64,000 nucleotides of DNA from JAXHUH01 sp034211175 (GCA_034211175.1 JAXHUH010000063.1:19524-83523), one strand, 5' to 3'. Shown: positions 52,608 to 60,890, counted from the first letter of the stretch. Numbers and translations: made by a program. Notes: generated from the letters alone by a model not told the origin.

Positions 52608-53211
52608 GCACAATTCGGGTCGCAGCGCGTACCTTCTCGATCGCGCCGAGATAGACGGCCTTTACACGCTTTCGGCGGCAATTCATGGGTCGATGCCAGA
52701 GGGAATTGACCGCCGTCGGCTCGTGAAGACGCTCGGCGCGTCGGACCCGTTGCGGGCCCGCGCGTTTGTCGACCTCCATCTGCTGCGCCGAGCCCGCGAC
52801 GCGGAGCTCCGCACCTTCATCGGCGCAGCCGGGATCACCGACCCGGCAGCGGTCGCCGAGCTCGAGCAGGTGGCGGTCGCGTTCACGGTCGACGCCGACG
52901 AGAGCGTCCGCGGGCCGCTGACCGGCCGGGAAGTACGGGCCGGGTACGTGGCGTCGCTGGTCGTCGGCCAGCACGCCGGCCGCCGCGCCTTACGGACAGC
53001 CGCCCGGGTCGCCGCCGGCGGTACTCGCACCGGTGCGCAGCAGCGCAACCGTGACCGGTGGATCGCGTTCGGGCTCTTCGGTGAACAGCGTCGGAAGCGG
53101 CGGTCGACGCTCGAAGCGATCGCGTCCGCAGCGGGGCTCCCGGCCGCCGTCGTCGACGGATGGATCGAAGCTGCGCCCGCTGCCATCGCACCTGAGGACG
53201 GTGCGCGATGA
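52591..53211 (+). CDS. Element-specific helical protein, paralog of the 60145 gene
   Basis: A 206-residue mostly helical protein of unknown function. It shares a pattern with the leftward gene at 60145-60732: MP(K/Q)V start, then D(R/D)xE, the VDRR/IDRR(T/R)LV segment, a DL..LRR block, and DRWxAxxLFxxQRRxR near the end. This supports ATG 52591 as the true start instead of the frame opening at 52510. It contains no cysteine cluster or catalytic motif I recognise. Its stop overlaps the next start (ATGA). Confidence 0.55.
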   Translation: MPKVIKHNSGRSAYLLDRAEIDGLYTLSAAIHGSMPEGIDRRRLVKTLGASDPLRARAFVDLHLLRRARDAELRTFIGAAGITDPAAVAELEQVAVAFTVDADESVRGPLTGREVRAGYVASLVVGQHAGRRALRTAARVAAGGTRTGAQQRNRDRWIAFGLFGEQRRKRRSTLEAIASAAGLPAAVVDGWIEAAPAAIAPEDGAR

Positions 53212-53804
53212 CTCGGGGGCGGGCTGCAGCGGCGACGCTCGCCGTCTTCGGCGGCACCGCCGTGCTCGTCGCCCCGGCCCTCACCGGCCAGGGTTCCACG
53301 CCGGCGGCGGGCCCGCAGCGGGTCGCTTCGGTCGCGCTCATGGCCGGCGAGCCCGGAGGGCTGGAGCTGGCGATCGACGGCAAGCCGGTCACCACTACCA
53401 CTCCGCCGGCGACCACGAGCACGACAGCGCCGACCACGACCACCACCATGGTCCCCGCCGACATGGTCGTCATCGCCCGCTACGGGTTCGAGAAGCCGCT
53501 GTACGCGGGCACCGACGAGACCGCGCTGCGGGCCGGGCCGGCGTGGAACCCCGCGTCGGTCGCGCCGGGTGCTACGGGGCGGGCGGTCATCGCCGTGCCG
53601 TTCGACCTTTCCGGCCTGCGTCCCCTCGACGAGCTCGAGGTCGGGGAGCGCACCTTCCGGGTGTTCCGGATCGGCCGGGACCTCGACCCGGCGACCGGGT
53701 TCGCCAGCGTCGACCGCCCCGAGGTCGCCGTCTACCAGTCCATCGAGACCGAGGGTGGTCAGCCCTTCGCTCTCGCCTACCTCACGGAGGTGTCCGATGG
53801 CTGA
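53208..53804 (+). CDS. Exported sortase-like protein without catalytic residues
   Basis: A 198-residue protein with a signal peptide (about 5-27), a Thr/Pro linker and a region resembling sortase E: KPLYAGTDETALRAGPAWNP, then PGATGRAVIAVPFD and LDELEVGERTFRVFRI. In sortases the strand after GNVVIAGH carries the catalytic His; here that place reads AVPFD, and no Cys appears later. It therefore looks like a sortase fold used for binding. Operon position next to the translocase suggests a surface role in mating. Its ATG overlaps the previous stop (ATGA). Confidence 0.55.
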   Translation: MTRGRAAAATLAVFGGTAVLVAPALTGQGSTPAAGPQRVASVALMAGEPGGLELAIDGKPVTTTTPPATTSTTAPTTTTTMVPADMVVIARYGFEKPLYAGTDETALRAGPAWNPASVAPGATGRAVIAVPFDLSGLRPLDELEVGERTFRVFRIGRDLDPATGFASVDRPEVAVYQSIETEGGQPFALAYLTEVSDG

Positions 53805-54360
53805 CCGCAACCCCGCGACGAGTCAGGTGAGCGAGCGCATCAGCGAGCGTGGCCGCGGCCGCCGCCCGACGAGCGCCGAGTCGTTCGCCGCGCAGTCCTT
53901 CCACGCGAAGGCCGGGTGGGTCCTCGCGTTCGTCGTCGTGATCGGCCTGATCGCCGCGGTCGTGCTCCCCGCCTACTTCGCCCGGAACCGGCCCGAGGGC
54001 GGCGAGACGGTCACCGAGTTCGTCGAGGTCCCGGCCAACCACCTGATGGGCATGACGCACCCGCTGACCCCGTCGGCGGCGCAGATCGTCGGCATCGTCG
54101 GCGAGACCGAGGACGGCCGCGTCACGCTCAACCAGGCCAACGAGGCGGCCGTCATCGACCAGCTCCTCACTCAGGGGACGATCGGGTACGACGTGTGCCT
54201 CGTGTCGGTCGCTGGCACCGGTGGCGGTGTCGACGTGGCGTTCACCGCCGAGATGCCGGCCGGCGCGGTGCGGCTGTTCGACTGCACTGACCCCGCCCCC
54301 AGCGCAGAGGCGCCCGAGGCGCTGCCCATGGTGCCGGCTGAGGCGGAGGCGGGCGAGTGA
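53797..54360 (+). CDS. Single-pass membrane protein before the translocase
   Basis: A 187-residue protein with a polar N-terminus (about 38 residues), one membrane helix (AGWVLAFVVVIGLIAAVVLP) and an external region with two Cys (YDVCLVSVAGTGG and RLFDCTDP) that may pair. No family is recognised. GGAGG lies 6 nt before the ATG; it overlaps the previous gene by 8 nt and the next by 4 nt (GTGA), so it is tightly coupled to the translocase. Confidence 0.55.
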   Translation: MADRNPATSQVSERISERGRGRRPTSAESFAAQSFHAKAGWVLAFVVVIGLIAAVVLPAYFARNRPEGGETVTEFVEVPANHLMGMTHPLTPSAAQIVGIVGETEDGRVTLNQANEAAVIDQLLTQGTIGYDVCLVSVAGTGGGVDVAFTAEMPAGAVRLFDCTDPAPSAEAPEALPMVPAEAEAGE

Positions 54361-56189
54361 GCGCCGTCTACGCCGGCATCGTCACCGGCATCACCATCGA
54401 CGTCCTCCGCTGGTTCCTCGACGAGCCCGTCCGGTGGATCGTCGCCACGCTCGGCCTCGGCGGCACCCTGCTCATCATCCGCCAGGTCGCCAAGGGCGCC
54501 GGGGTGCTCACCTCCGGCGCTGTCGGGTTCGGGATCGGTCTCGCGGTCGGGCACGCGATCAAGACGGGCTCGTGGCTCGGCCGGGCGATACAGGCCGTCG
54601 CTGGCGCCTTCGCGGCGTGGCTGTTCTTCATCGTCTGGGAGAACGTCGAACCGGTCCGGGTGTTCGCTCTGGTGCCGGCGCTCGGCGTGCTCGCGCTCGT
54701 GGGCCTCTGGAAGGCGGGCCGGTACGTCGGGTGGCGCAACCCGTTCGTCCTGGCGAACTGGTTCGACACCCACGACGCCCGCCGCCAGCAGTACGGCATG
54801 AACCTCGGCGGCCAGACGGTCCTCCGCGGCGCCCACGGCGAGCCCCTCGGCGCCTTCCACATCGACACGCCGTGGCCGACGGCGTACGGGTGGGCGGCCC
54901 GCTACACGGCGCCGGCGGGCGCCACGGACGACGACATCATCAGCCACGCGATGGACCGGTCCTTGGCCGCCGGTTTCAACGCCGGCCAGGCGAACGCGCG
55001 CAACAAGGTCAGGTTCCACTCGGTGCGGGTCCACCCCTCCGAGGACGTGGCCGGCGAGGGCGTCGTGGTCGCCAACGAGGTCGACCCGATCGCAGTGTGG
55101 GAGGAGATCCCCGTCGACGACGAGCCGACCCCGGACGACTCGCTCCGGCTCGGGCTGTGGCTCGACGAGTCCGACCCGGTCGAACCTGTGCGCCGGCCGC
55201 TGTTCGCCCGCATCGACGAGGTCAACATCCTGATCGGCGGCGTGCCCGGGAGCGGGAAGTCGAACCTGGTGGCCAACCTGCTCCGCCAGCTCGCCGAGCG
55301 GGACCACACGGCCCTTGCGCTGTGCGACCCCAAGGAGACCGAGTTCCACTTCTGGGAGGGCCGGGCCACGACCGTCGGGTACGGCGAGGACAGCTCGAAC
55401 GACCTCCTCGAGCTCACCGTCGACGAGATGAACCGCCGGAAGCGGCGGGTGCGAGCTGCGGGCGCCACGCGCGCCACGGTCGGCCCAGGCATGGAGCGGC
55501 TCGTGCTCGTGGTCGACGAGATGGCTGCGCTGTTCTCGGACGTCCCCAACTCCGAGCGGCGTCCCCGGGAGCGGCTCACGAACCAGCTCGCGTCGCAGGG
55601 CCGGGCGCTGAAGATCCCGCTGATCTTCTGCACCCAGCGGTCTGACACCGAGGCGGTGCCGGCGAAGACGCGGGCGAACATGCAGATCCGCATCTGCTTC
55701 GCGTCGGAGAACGAGCTCCACACGCGTCTTGTGCTCGGCCGGTCCGAGGGCGCGCCGTGCCACGACATCTCCGAGGAGCAGAAGGGGTTCGGGTACGCCA
55801 TCGTCGGCGAGTCCCGCACCCCGATCGCGTTCCGGTCGGAGCTGTTCGACGACGACGAGCGCCAGTCCGTCGCCGCGTCGCTCGCATCGAAGCGAGTCGA
55901 CCTTGGCCCGGCGTGGCCTTGGCAGATCGAGGTCGACGTCGACCCCGTCGCTGGTGTGCAGCGCACCGTGCGCTGGGCCGACGGCCGCGACCCCGTCGTG
56001 CTCGGCGACGGCGACGGATCGGTGCTGCAGCTCACACGCCGCTCCGGCAAACCCGGCCCCGATCCCGACTCCGCCGACGACGCGTCCTGCGACGCCAGCG
56101 CCGGCATGGACACGCCGCTGTCGCACCTCGATGCCCTGAACCTCGAGATGCGACAGCTGATCGAAGACGACGACAGCACGGAGGACTGA
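54357..56189 (+). CDS. FtsK/SpoIIIE-type DNA translocase (TraB-like)
   Basis: A 610-residue motor. The N-terminal 140 residues contain several membrane helices; a linker follows, then an FtsK-type ATPase with Walker A IGGVPGSGKSN (about 293-303), Walker B LVLVVDEMAAL (about 382), and the downstream SQGRALKIPLIFCTQR segment typical of this family. In actinomycete conjugation TraB-type proteins move double-stranded DNA between cells; chromosome- or phage-linked roles are also possible. There is no clear gamma DNA-reading domain at the C-terminus. GTG start overlapping the previous stop. Confidence 0.85.
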   Translation: MSAVYAGIVTGITIDVLRWFLDEPVRWIVATLGLGGTLLIIRQVAKGAGVLTSGAVGFGIGLAVGHAIKTGSWLGRAIQAVAGAFAAWLFFIVWENVEPVRVFALVPALGVLALVGLWKAGRYVGWRNPFVLANWFDTHDARRQQYGMNLGGQTVLRGAHGEPLGAFHIDTPWPTAYGWAARYTAPAGATDDDIISHAMDRSLAAGFNAGQANARNKVRFHSVRVHPSEDVAGEGVVVANEVDPIAVWEEIPVDDEPTPDDSLRLGLWLDESDPVEPVRRPLFARIDEVNILIGGVPGSGKSNLVANLLRQLAERDHTALALCDPKETEFHFWEGRATTVGYGEDSSNDLLELTVDEMNRRKRRVRAAGATRATVGPGMERLVLVVDEMAALFSDVPNSERRPRERLTNQLASQGRALKIPLIFCTQRSDTEAVPAKTRANMQIRICFASENELHTRLVLGRSEGAPCHDISEEQKGFGYAIVGESRTPIAFRSELFDDDERQSVAASLASKRVDLGPAWPWQIEVDVDPVAGVQRTVRWADGRDPVVLGDGDGSVLQLTRRSGKPGPDPDSADDASCDASAGMDTPLSHLDALNLEMRQLIEDDDSTED

Positions 56190-56192
56190 GCG

Positions 56193-56525
56193 ATGGCAGG
56201 CAAGTGGACGAAGCGAGCCGGCGCTCTGGCGATCGGCGCGGTCACGCTGACCGGTGCGATGGCGATCGCCGACGACGGCGAGACGACCAACAACCGGATC
56301 GACAACATCGAGGGCGTCAGCGTCAACGGGATCGAGAGCACCGGCAACGTCAGCCGGACCGTGATCCGTGAGGGTGTCGCGCTGTTCGACGAGGGCGCCG
56401 ACGGGCTCGGCCAGGTCACGGGCCGGGTCGCGACCGGCGCCGCGAACGGCCTCGCCCGGGAGACCGGGAACGCGCCGCTGGCGCCCGAGAACGGGCTCGG
56501 CGAGAACACCGACAACGAGGACTGA
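56193..56525 (+). CDS. Small exported or membrane-anchored protein
   Basis: A 110-residue protein with a basic start and a hydrophobic stretch (RAGALAIGAVTLTGAMAIA), then a Gly/Asn/Glu-rich polar region without cysteine. No family is recognised. The start is 4 nt after the translocase stop. It probably sits at the membrane with the translocase. Confidence 0.5.
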   Translation: MAGKWTKRAGALAIGAVTLTGAMAIADDGETTNNRIDNIEGVSVNGIESTGNVSRTVIREGVALFDEGADGLGQVTGRVATGAANGLARETGNAPLAPENGLGENTDNED

Positions 56526-56529
56526 GCGA

Positions 56530-56718
56530 GTGCGTGCCCCCGACACCGACGACCTCAACGCCGCGGCCAACAAGGTGTTCCAGCTCGCCGCGGACATCGA
56601 GAACTCCGGCGGCATCGAGGACCTCCCGCTCATCGAGGAGGCCAACGGTCGGCTCGACCGGGCGATCGAGGAGCTGGAGGGCTGGAAGACCTACTACGCC
56701 CGGGTGATGCAGAAGTGA
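56530..56718 (+). CDS. Small helical protein
   Basis: A 62-residue acidic protein starting at GTG 56530 (DTDDLNAAANKVFQLAADIE), all helical and suited to a coiled coil or chaperone-like partner. The frame extends to 56368, but that overlaps the previous gene. Its stop overlaps the GTG of the wall hydrolase (GTGA). Function unknown. Confidence 0.5.
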   Translation: MRAPDTDDLNAAANKVFQLAADIENSGGIEDLPLIEEANGRLDRAIEELEGWKTYYARVMQK

Positions 56719-58394
56719 TCCGCGGTCTCCTCGCCACCACGGCGGGCGCGGCGGGCGTGACGGCGGGGGTGCTCACCTTCGGGGGAGCGTTCTCGGCCGA
56801 GGCCCTCACGCAGATCCCGGAGCGGGCTGCCGTCGCCTACATGGCGGCGGCGGCCTCGGCCCCGTGCGACATCGCCCCGGCCGACATCGCCGCCGTCTAC
56901 GAGATCGAAGCCCCGGGCCACGACGGCGGTGGCGAGATCGCCCCGGACGGCGAGGTGACCCCGCACATCTTCGGGCCGGCGCTCGTGGGCTCCAGCGCGG
57001 CGATCGGCCGCGTCAGCGACACGGACGACGGCTCTCTCGACGGGGACAGCGTGCACGACCGGGCCGTCGGGCCCGGCCAGTTCATCCCCCAGACGTGGCT
57101 CTCGGTGCGCACCGACGGCGACGGGGACGGCGTCACCGACGTCCACGACATCGACGACGCCGCCGCATCCACGGCAGTGCTGCTGTGCCGCAACGGGTAC
57201 GACGTGACCGACGACGGTGCCCGCCGCGAGGCGTTCCGCCGCTACAACGGCTCGGGCCCCGCTGCCCGCTCCTACGCGGCGAAGGCGATGGGCATCGCCG
57301 CCGGTTACGTCGGCGAACAGACCCCCGCCGACGTCCCCACGAGCTTGAGCCCGGCAGGCGCGGTCGGCCTGTCCGACATCCTCGACGACCTCTGGAACCG
57401 GGCGATGGGCGTCCGGGCGGTCGTCACCGACACCCTCGACGACGGCGACACCCCGACGCTGAACGCGGCGTGGACGGCGCTCAACGCCCCGCTCGACACC
57501 TACCTCGACGACCTCGCCGACGGGCAGCTGGTCGTCGCCGGCCAGGCACCCTCCGGCGACGTCGTCCACCGCGGCGGCGTCGCCCTCGTCGAGCTCACCG
57601 CCGGCTGTCTCGTCGCGCCCGACTCGGCGCCGAAGTACCGGTCGCTCATCCAGGCCGCCGCCGGCGACGACGTGAAGCTCGTTCCGGTCTCCTGCTACCG
57701 GAGCAACGACAAGCAGATCGAGCTGCGCCGGGCCCACTGCGGCACGTCCGACTACGCCGTCTACCGGATGCCGGCTAGCGACTGCACGCCCGACACCGCC
57801 CGGCCGGGGACGTCGAAGCACGAGGTCGGTCGCGCCGTCGACTTCGCCGGCGCGTCCACCTTCGGCACCCCCACCGGACGGTGGCTGACCGCCCACGCCG
57901 ACGAGCACGGGCTCCACCAGATCTCCACCGAGGCGTGGCACATCGAGGACCGAGGCGCTCCAAGCTCGGCGGCCGATGTCGCCGTGCTCGGCGACTCCCT
58001 CGCGGTCGGCCTCGCCGCCGGCGACGTCCGGGTCCTTGCCGTCGAGGAGGGCCGCCCGGCCGCCTGGTGCGCCGAGCAGGCCCGCCGAGCGTCCTGGGAC
58101 GGCGTCGCGGTCGTCGTGATCTCCTGCGGAGCGAACGACGGCGCCGGGCTCACCGAGCGGGCCGTGGACGACGTCCTCCGGGCCGTGCCGTCGTCGGTCG
58201 AGGTCCGCTGGGTCGACCTGCCCGCGACGTTCGACAACCCGCTGAACGGGCTCCTAGAAGCCCGAGGCGTGCGCACGATCGGGTGGGCGGCGAAGACGGC
58301 AGACGAGCCCGACCTCCTGGGGGGCGACGGGCTCCACCCCACGACCGCCGGATACGACGAGATGGCCAACTTGGCGAGGAACCCCGAAGCGTGA
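56715..58394 (+). CDS. Three-domain cell-wall hydrolase: transglycosylase + M15 peptidase + SGNH hydrolase
   Basis: A 559-residue exported protein (N-terminal helix about 8-28). Part 1 (about 45-205) is a lytic transglycosylase of the MltB/SLT type: VGPGQFIPQTWLSVRTDGDG and AFRRYNGSGPAARSYAAKA. Part 2 (about 310-410) is an M15 D-Ala-D-Ala peptidase: VSCYRSNDKQIELRRAHCG, TSKHEVGRAVDFAG and EAWHIED provide the zinc His/Asp/His. Part 3 (about 420-559) is an SGNH/GDSL hydrolase: VLGDSLAVGL, CGANDGAG, DGLHPTTAGYDE. It could cut glycan, peptide and an ester such as O-acetyl. All catalytic residues look intact. A role in DNA transfer or lysis is inferred. Confidence 0.82.
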   Translation: MIRGLLATTAGAAGVTAGVLTFGGAFSAEALTQIPERAAVAYMAAAASAPCDIAPADIAAVYEIEAPGHDGGGEIAPDGEVTPHIFGPALVGSSAAIGRVSDTDDGSLDGDSVHDRAVGPGQFIPQTWLSVRTDGDGDGVTDVHDIDDAAASTAVLLCRNGYDVTDDGARREAFRRYNGSGPAARSYAAKAMGIAAGYVGEQTPADVPTSLSPAGAVGLSDILDDLWNRAMGVRAVVTDTLDDGDTPTLNAAWTALNAPLDTYLDDLADGQLVVAGQAPSGDVVHRGGVALVELTAGCLVAPDSAPKYRSLIQAAAGDDVKLVPVSCYRSNDKQIELRRAHCGTSDYAVYRMPASDCTPDTARPGTSKHEVGRAVDFAGASTFGTPTGRWLTAHADEHGLHQISTEAWHIEDRGAPSSAADVAVLGDSLAVGLAAGDVRVLAVEEGRPAAWCAEQARRASWDGVAVVVISCGANDGAGLTERAVDDVLRAVPSSVEVRWVDLPATFDNPLNGLLEARGVRTIGWAAKTADEPDLLGGDGLHPTTAGYDEMANLARNPEA

Positions 58395-58837
58395 CCCCGG
58401 TGATGTCCCATGGAGTCATGCAACAGCAGAGACAGGCGACAGCGATGACCAGCAGGCAGACCGGCGTCTACGTGGGCTACCTCGAGGACGGCACCCCCGG
58501 GTACATCGGGATCGGCTACGACCCCGAAGCGCGGTGGGTGCGCCACCAGGCGAAGGCGTGGAGCCGGCACATCTCCGGGTGGGAGACCGAAGCGTGGTAC
58601 GACCGTCGCGTTGACGCGAAGGCCGCCGAGTCACAGCTCATCGACCACTTCCGGCCACCGTTCAACGTCGCCGAGAACGAGGGCCATCACCACCCGATTG
58701 CCGAGCTCGCCCTCACCGGCGCAGCGCCTCGCCGCCCTCGCCGCCCTCGGCGGCCGTCGCGCCAGGAGCAGCTGGCTGAGGCGATCCGCACCGGGCGGCG
58801 CTGGCATCGGCGCGCGAAGCGGAGGGGGCTGCTGTGA
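58391..58837 (+). CDS. GIY-YIG-like nuclease domain protein
   Basis: A 148-residue protein. Residues about 24-98 look like a GIY-YIG domain: GVYVGYLEDGTPGYIGIGYD, then RWVRHQ, a Trp-rich stretch and ESQLIDHFRPPFNVAENEG, where the late Glu and Asn are the usual metal and active-site positions. A basic Arg/Pro tail follows. It could nick or cut DNA during transfer or mobility. GTG 58391 overlaps the previous stop; ATG 58445 is possible. Confidence 0.65.
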   Translation: MTPVMSHGVMQQQRQATAMTSRQTGVYVGYLEDGTPGYIGIGYDPEARWVRHQAKAWSRHISGWETEAWYDRRVDAKAAESQLIDHFRPPFNVAENEGHHHPIAELALTGAAPRRPRRPRRPSRQEQLAEAIRTGRRWHRRAKRRGLL

Positions 58838-58858
58838 CCCAGCGTCACAGGGGCTCGG

Positions 58859-58864
58859 TATCGT
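58859..58864 (+). promoter_or_regulatory. Leaderless -10 element before the 58872 gene
   Basis: TATCGT ends 7 nt before the GTG at 58872 and supports that start. Confidence 0.4.
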
Positions 58865-58871
58865 CCCCCAC

Positions 58872-59357
58872 GTGGAGCGCCCCGACGCGCCGGACGGCCC
58901 CGGGCCCACCCGGCAGTCCCTTCGCCGTGCTGCTGCTGCTGTCGCCGACGGTCTTGAGAGACGACGCGAGGCTCGCGGTCACATCGTCGTTGCCATGCCC
59001 CCGATGGCGGTTCTGCTCTTCAGCGTCGCCATCATCTGGAGTCTGTTCTCGAGCTTCGCGCTACTCGAGGAGAGGAAGCCCCCCGGCTTCTCTGAACTGT
59101 CGTCCCCCGACGACCTCATCGACCTGAACGACGACAACGTCGCCGACCTCGCCGTGGTCATCGTGAACGGTGAAGCTCACGTGGTCGAGGTGCCCGTTCA
59201 CCGCCCGTGGTACCTCGACCCGGGGCTCATTGCTGGCGGCCTGGGCGCAGCTGTCGGCCTCGCGGGAGTCTCGACAGCGCGGTTCAACGCCAGGCAGGCG
59301 GAGCGCCGTCGCGCTCAGACCACGGAGAGCAATCCCACGGACGACGAGGACGGGTAG
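58872..59357 (+). CDS. Membrane protein with two hydrophobic helices
   Basis: A 161-residue protein with an Arg-rich start, a first helix (PPMAVLLFSVAIIWSLFSSF), an acidic external segment (DLIDLNDDNVADLAVVIVNG) and a second helix (LIAGGLGAAVGLAGVSTA), then a basic tail. GTG 58872 is chosen from the -10-like TATCGT upstream; the frame also runs back to 58611 as overlap. Function unknown. It ends before the convergent regulatory pair. Confidence 0.5.
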   Translation: MERPDAPDGPGPTRQSLRRAAAAVADGLERRREARGHIVVAMPPMAVLLFSVAIIWSLFSSFALLEERKPPGFSELSSPDDLIDLNDDNVADLAVVIVNGEAHVVEVPVHRPWYLDPGLIAGGLGAAVGLAGVSTARFNARQAERRRAQTTESNPTDDEDG

Positions 59358-59375
59358 CTCAGTCCGCCCGGACGA

Positions 59376-59639
59376 TCACTGAACCTCGTGGACCAGGTCG
59401 GAGACATCAGGGAACGGGCGACCCGCGGCGAGCGCCTCTCTGAGCCTGGCCACGGCAAGGCCGGCGGGCACCGCCCGGACAGGGCGCCCGTCGGCGACCT
59501 CGGTTTGCAGCTCGCCGAACCGGCGGCCCGCCTCGCGCTCCGCTTCGATGGCGCGGCGAGTCGTGAGCACGAGCCCGTCGCCGAGGTCGACCATCTCGCC
59601 GCGTGCTGCGGCAGCGATCTGCTCGTCGGTGACGTCCAT
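59376..59639 (-). CDS. Small protein downstream of a ribbon-helix-helix gene
   Basis: An 87-residue protein (DVTDEQIAAAARGEMVDLGD near the start), helical and charged, with no family I can name. It follows the ribbon-helix-helix gene by 11 nt on the same strand, an arrangement like a small toxin-antitoxin or control pair, but there is no toxin motif. Function unknown. Confidence 0.45.
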   Translation of the reverse strand: MDVTDEQIAAAARGEMVDLGDGLVLTTRRAIEAEREAGRRFGELQTEVADGRPVRAVPAGLAVARLREALAAGRPFPDVSDLVHEVQ

Positions 59640-59650
59640 GGGCGGGGATG

Positions 59651-60019
59651 CTAACGGCGGCTTCGGGCTTGGTCGATGGCGTGGACGAGGTCGGCGACGG
59701 TGTCGCGTGCTTCTGAGCGTTCGCCGAGCGTGTTGAGCGGGTACGGGTTGCCCGCCCAGCGTTCGACGAACCGGCGCCCACGTTCAAGCGCGGCATCGAG
59801 GGCGGGGTCATCGTCAGGGGTGGTGCCCTCGAGCTGGTGGCGAAGCTGGGCCACGGCCCAGGCGACGCCTTCGCGGACGACGGCTGCTTGGGCGACACCG
59901 ACGCGTCCGGCGACGTCGGCGAGCTGGTCCGCGAGGTCGCCCGGCAGCCGCACCGTCAGGCGGCGGGTGACTTCGGGAGCAGCCGTGGCGAGCCGGTCGA
60001 GGATGGTGCGTGGGGTCAC
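59651..60019 (-). CDS. Ribbon-helix-helix regulator or antitoxin
   Basis: A 122-residue protein with a clear ribbon-helix-helix region (TRRLTVRLPGDLADQLADVA, then VGVAQAAVVREGVAWAVAQL) and a helical C-terminus. GTG 60019 lies 8 nt after TACCGT, so it is probably leaderless. It is a candidate regulator of the leftward module or the antitoxin of a pair with the 87-residue protein that follows. Confidence 0.6.
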   Translation of the reverse strand: MTPRTILDRLATAAPEVTRRLTVRLPGDLADQLADVAGRVGVAQAAVVREGVAWAVAQLRHQLEGTTPDDDPALDAALERGRRFVERWAGNPYPLNTLGERSEARDTVADLVHAIDQARSRR

Positions 60020-60087
60020 CCTTCGGCACGGTAGGTGACTCGCCGGCCCGCCGCACCCCGGTCACGGTTCTGCTACCCCGGACGCGT

Positions 60088-60118
60088 TGAACGGCCCGCC
60101 ACGAGGGCGGGCCGTTCA
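60088..60118 (-). terminator. Terminator of the 60145 gene
   Basis: A perfect 13-bp stem (TGAACGGCCCGCC / GGCGGGCCGTTCA) with a 5-nt loop, 26 nt past the stop of the 60145 gene. This would separate the tail-side genes from the small regulatory pair. Confidence 0.8.
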
Positions 60119-60144
60119 GTGGGGAGGCCGATAGCGACGCGAGT

Positions 60145-60732
60145 CTACGTCGGGGGCGCGACAGCGTTTGGGCCCGCTTGGGCCCACCGGTGCTCGGCGC
60201 CGGGCGCCTCGAGCGCTTCGGCGAGCCGGGTGAGCGTGGCGGGGCGGCGGCGCCGTTGGGTCGCGAAGAGCGCGAGTGCACGCCACCGGTCGAACGCGGC
60301 GGTCGACCGGCCGGCGGCAGCTCGGGTGCCGGCGAGGAGCCGGTCGTGGCTGCGGGTGTCGGCTTCGGTGACGATCGCGTGGGACAGCCGGTAGGCGGCG
60401 AGGACGTCGTCGGCGTCGTCGAGTGGGCCGGTGCCGGCGATTGGCCACACGAGCTCACCGATGTCGTCGAAGGCCGGGCCGTCGATGTCAGCGGCTCGGA
60501 GGAAGACGGCGAGGCGGGCCGGGTCGATGCGACGCAGCCGGGGCAGGTCGAGGAACGCTCGGAGCTCGTGACGTTGCGACGACCGGCGCGCCATCCGGTG
60601 GACGAGCGTTCGGCGGTCGACACCTCGAACGTCGTCGGCGACTGCGCCGGCGAGGCGCCAGAGGTCGAGCACCTCGCGGTCGTCGAGCTCGACGACGTTG
60701 GGTCTCCCCGCGCGCATGGTCACCTGCGGCAT
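60145..60732 (-). CDS. Element-specific helical protein, paralog of the 52591 gene
   Basis: A 195-residue helical protein sharing sequence pattern and length with the rightward gene at 52591: a MPQV start, DDREVLDLWRLAGAV, VDRRTLVHRMARR, LRAFLDLPRLRRID and DRWRALALFATQRRRR. ATG 60732 has GGAGGTGG upstream, and a long hairpin lies 27 nt before it. No catalytic motif is seen. Its function is unknown; the pair implies a role common to both halves of the element. Confidence 0.55.
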   Translation of the reverse strand: MPQVTMRAGRPNVVELDDREVLDLWRLAGAVADDVRGVDRRTLVHRMARRSSQRHELRAFLDLPRLRRIDPARLAVFLRAADIDGPAFDDIGELVWPIAGTGPLDDADDVLAAYRLSHAIVTEADTRSHDRLLAGTRAAAGRSTAAFDRWRALALFATQRRRRPATLTRLAEALEAPGAEHRWAQAGPNAVAPPT

Positions 60733-60758
60733 CGCGTCCACCTCCGCCGAAAACTGCG

Positions 60759-60794
60759 TGATGCGGTCCGCTCCCGAGGAGCCAGACCGCATCA
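60759..60794 (-). promoter_or_regulatory. Long leader hairpin before the 60145 gene
   Basis: TGATGCGGTC and GACCGCATCA form a perfect 10-bp outer stem; within it GCTCC-CGA-GGAGC adds a 5-bp inner stem, with one and two unpaired bases. It lies 27 nt before the start codon. A further palindrome (ATGTCGACAT, 60838-60847) stands upstream. It may be an attenuator, operator or processing site. Confidence 0.65.
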
Positions 60795-60890
60795 CACCCG
60801 AACTCCAGTTCGCAATACCGTTGTTGGACGGTTTGCTATGTCGACATCCAGCATAGTCCGAACGGGCGTTCGACCCGCGGGTACCGTGGG

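Noticed and set aside
53208..53804. Active sortase
   Set aside because: The catalytic His and Cys positions are not present, so only a sortase-like fold is proposed.
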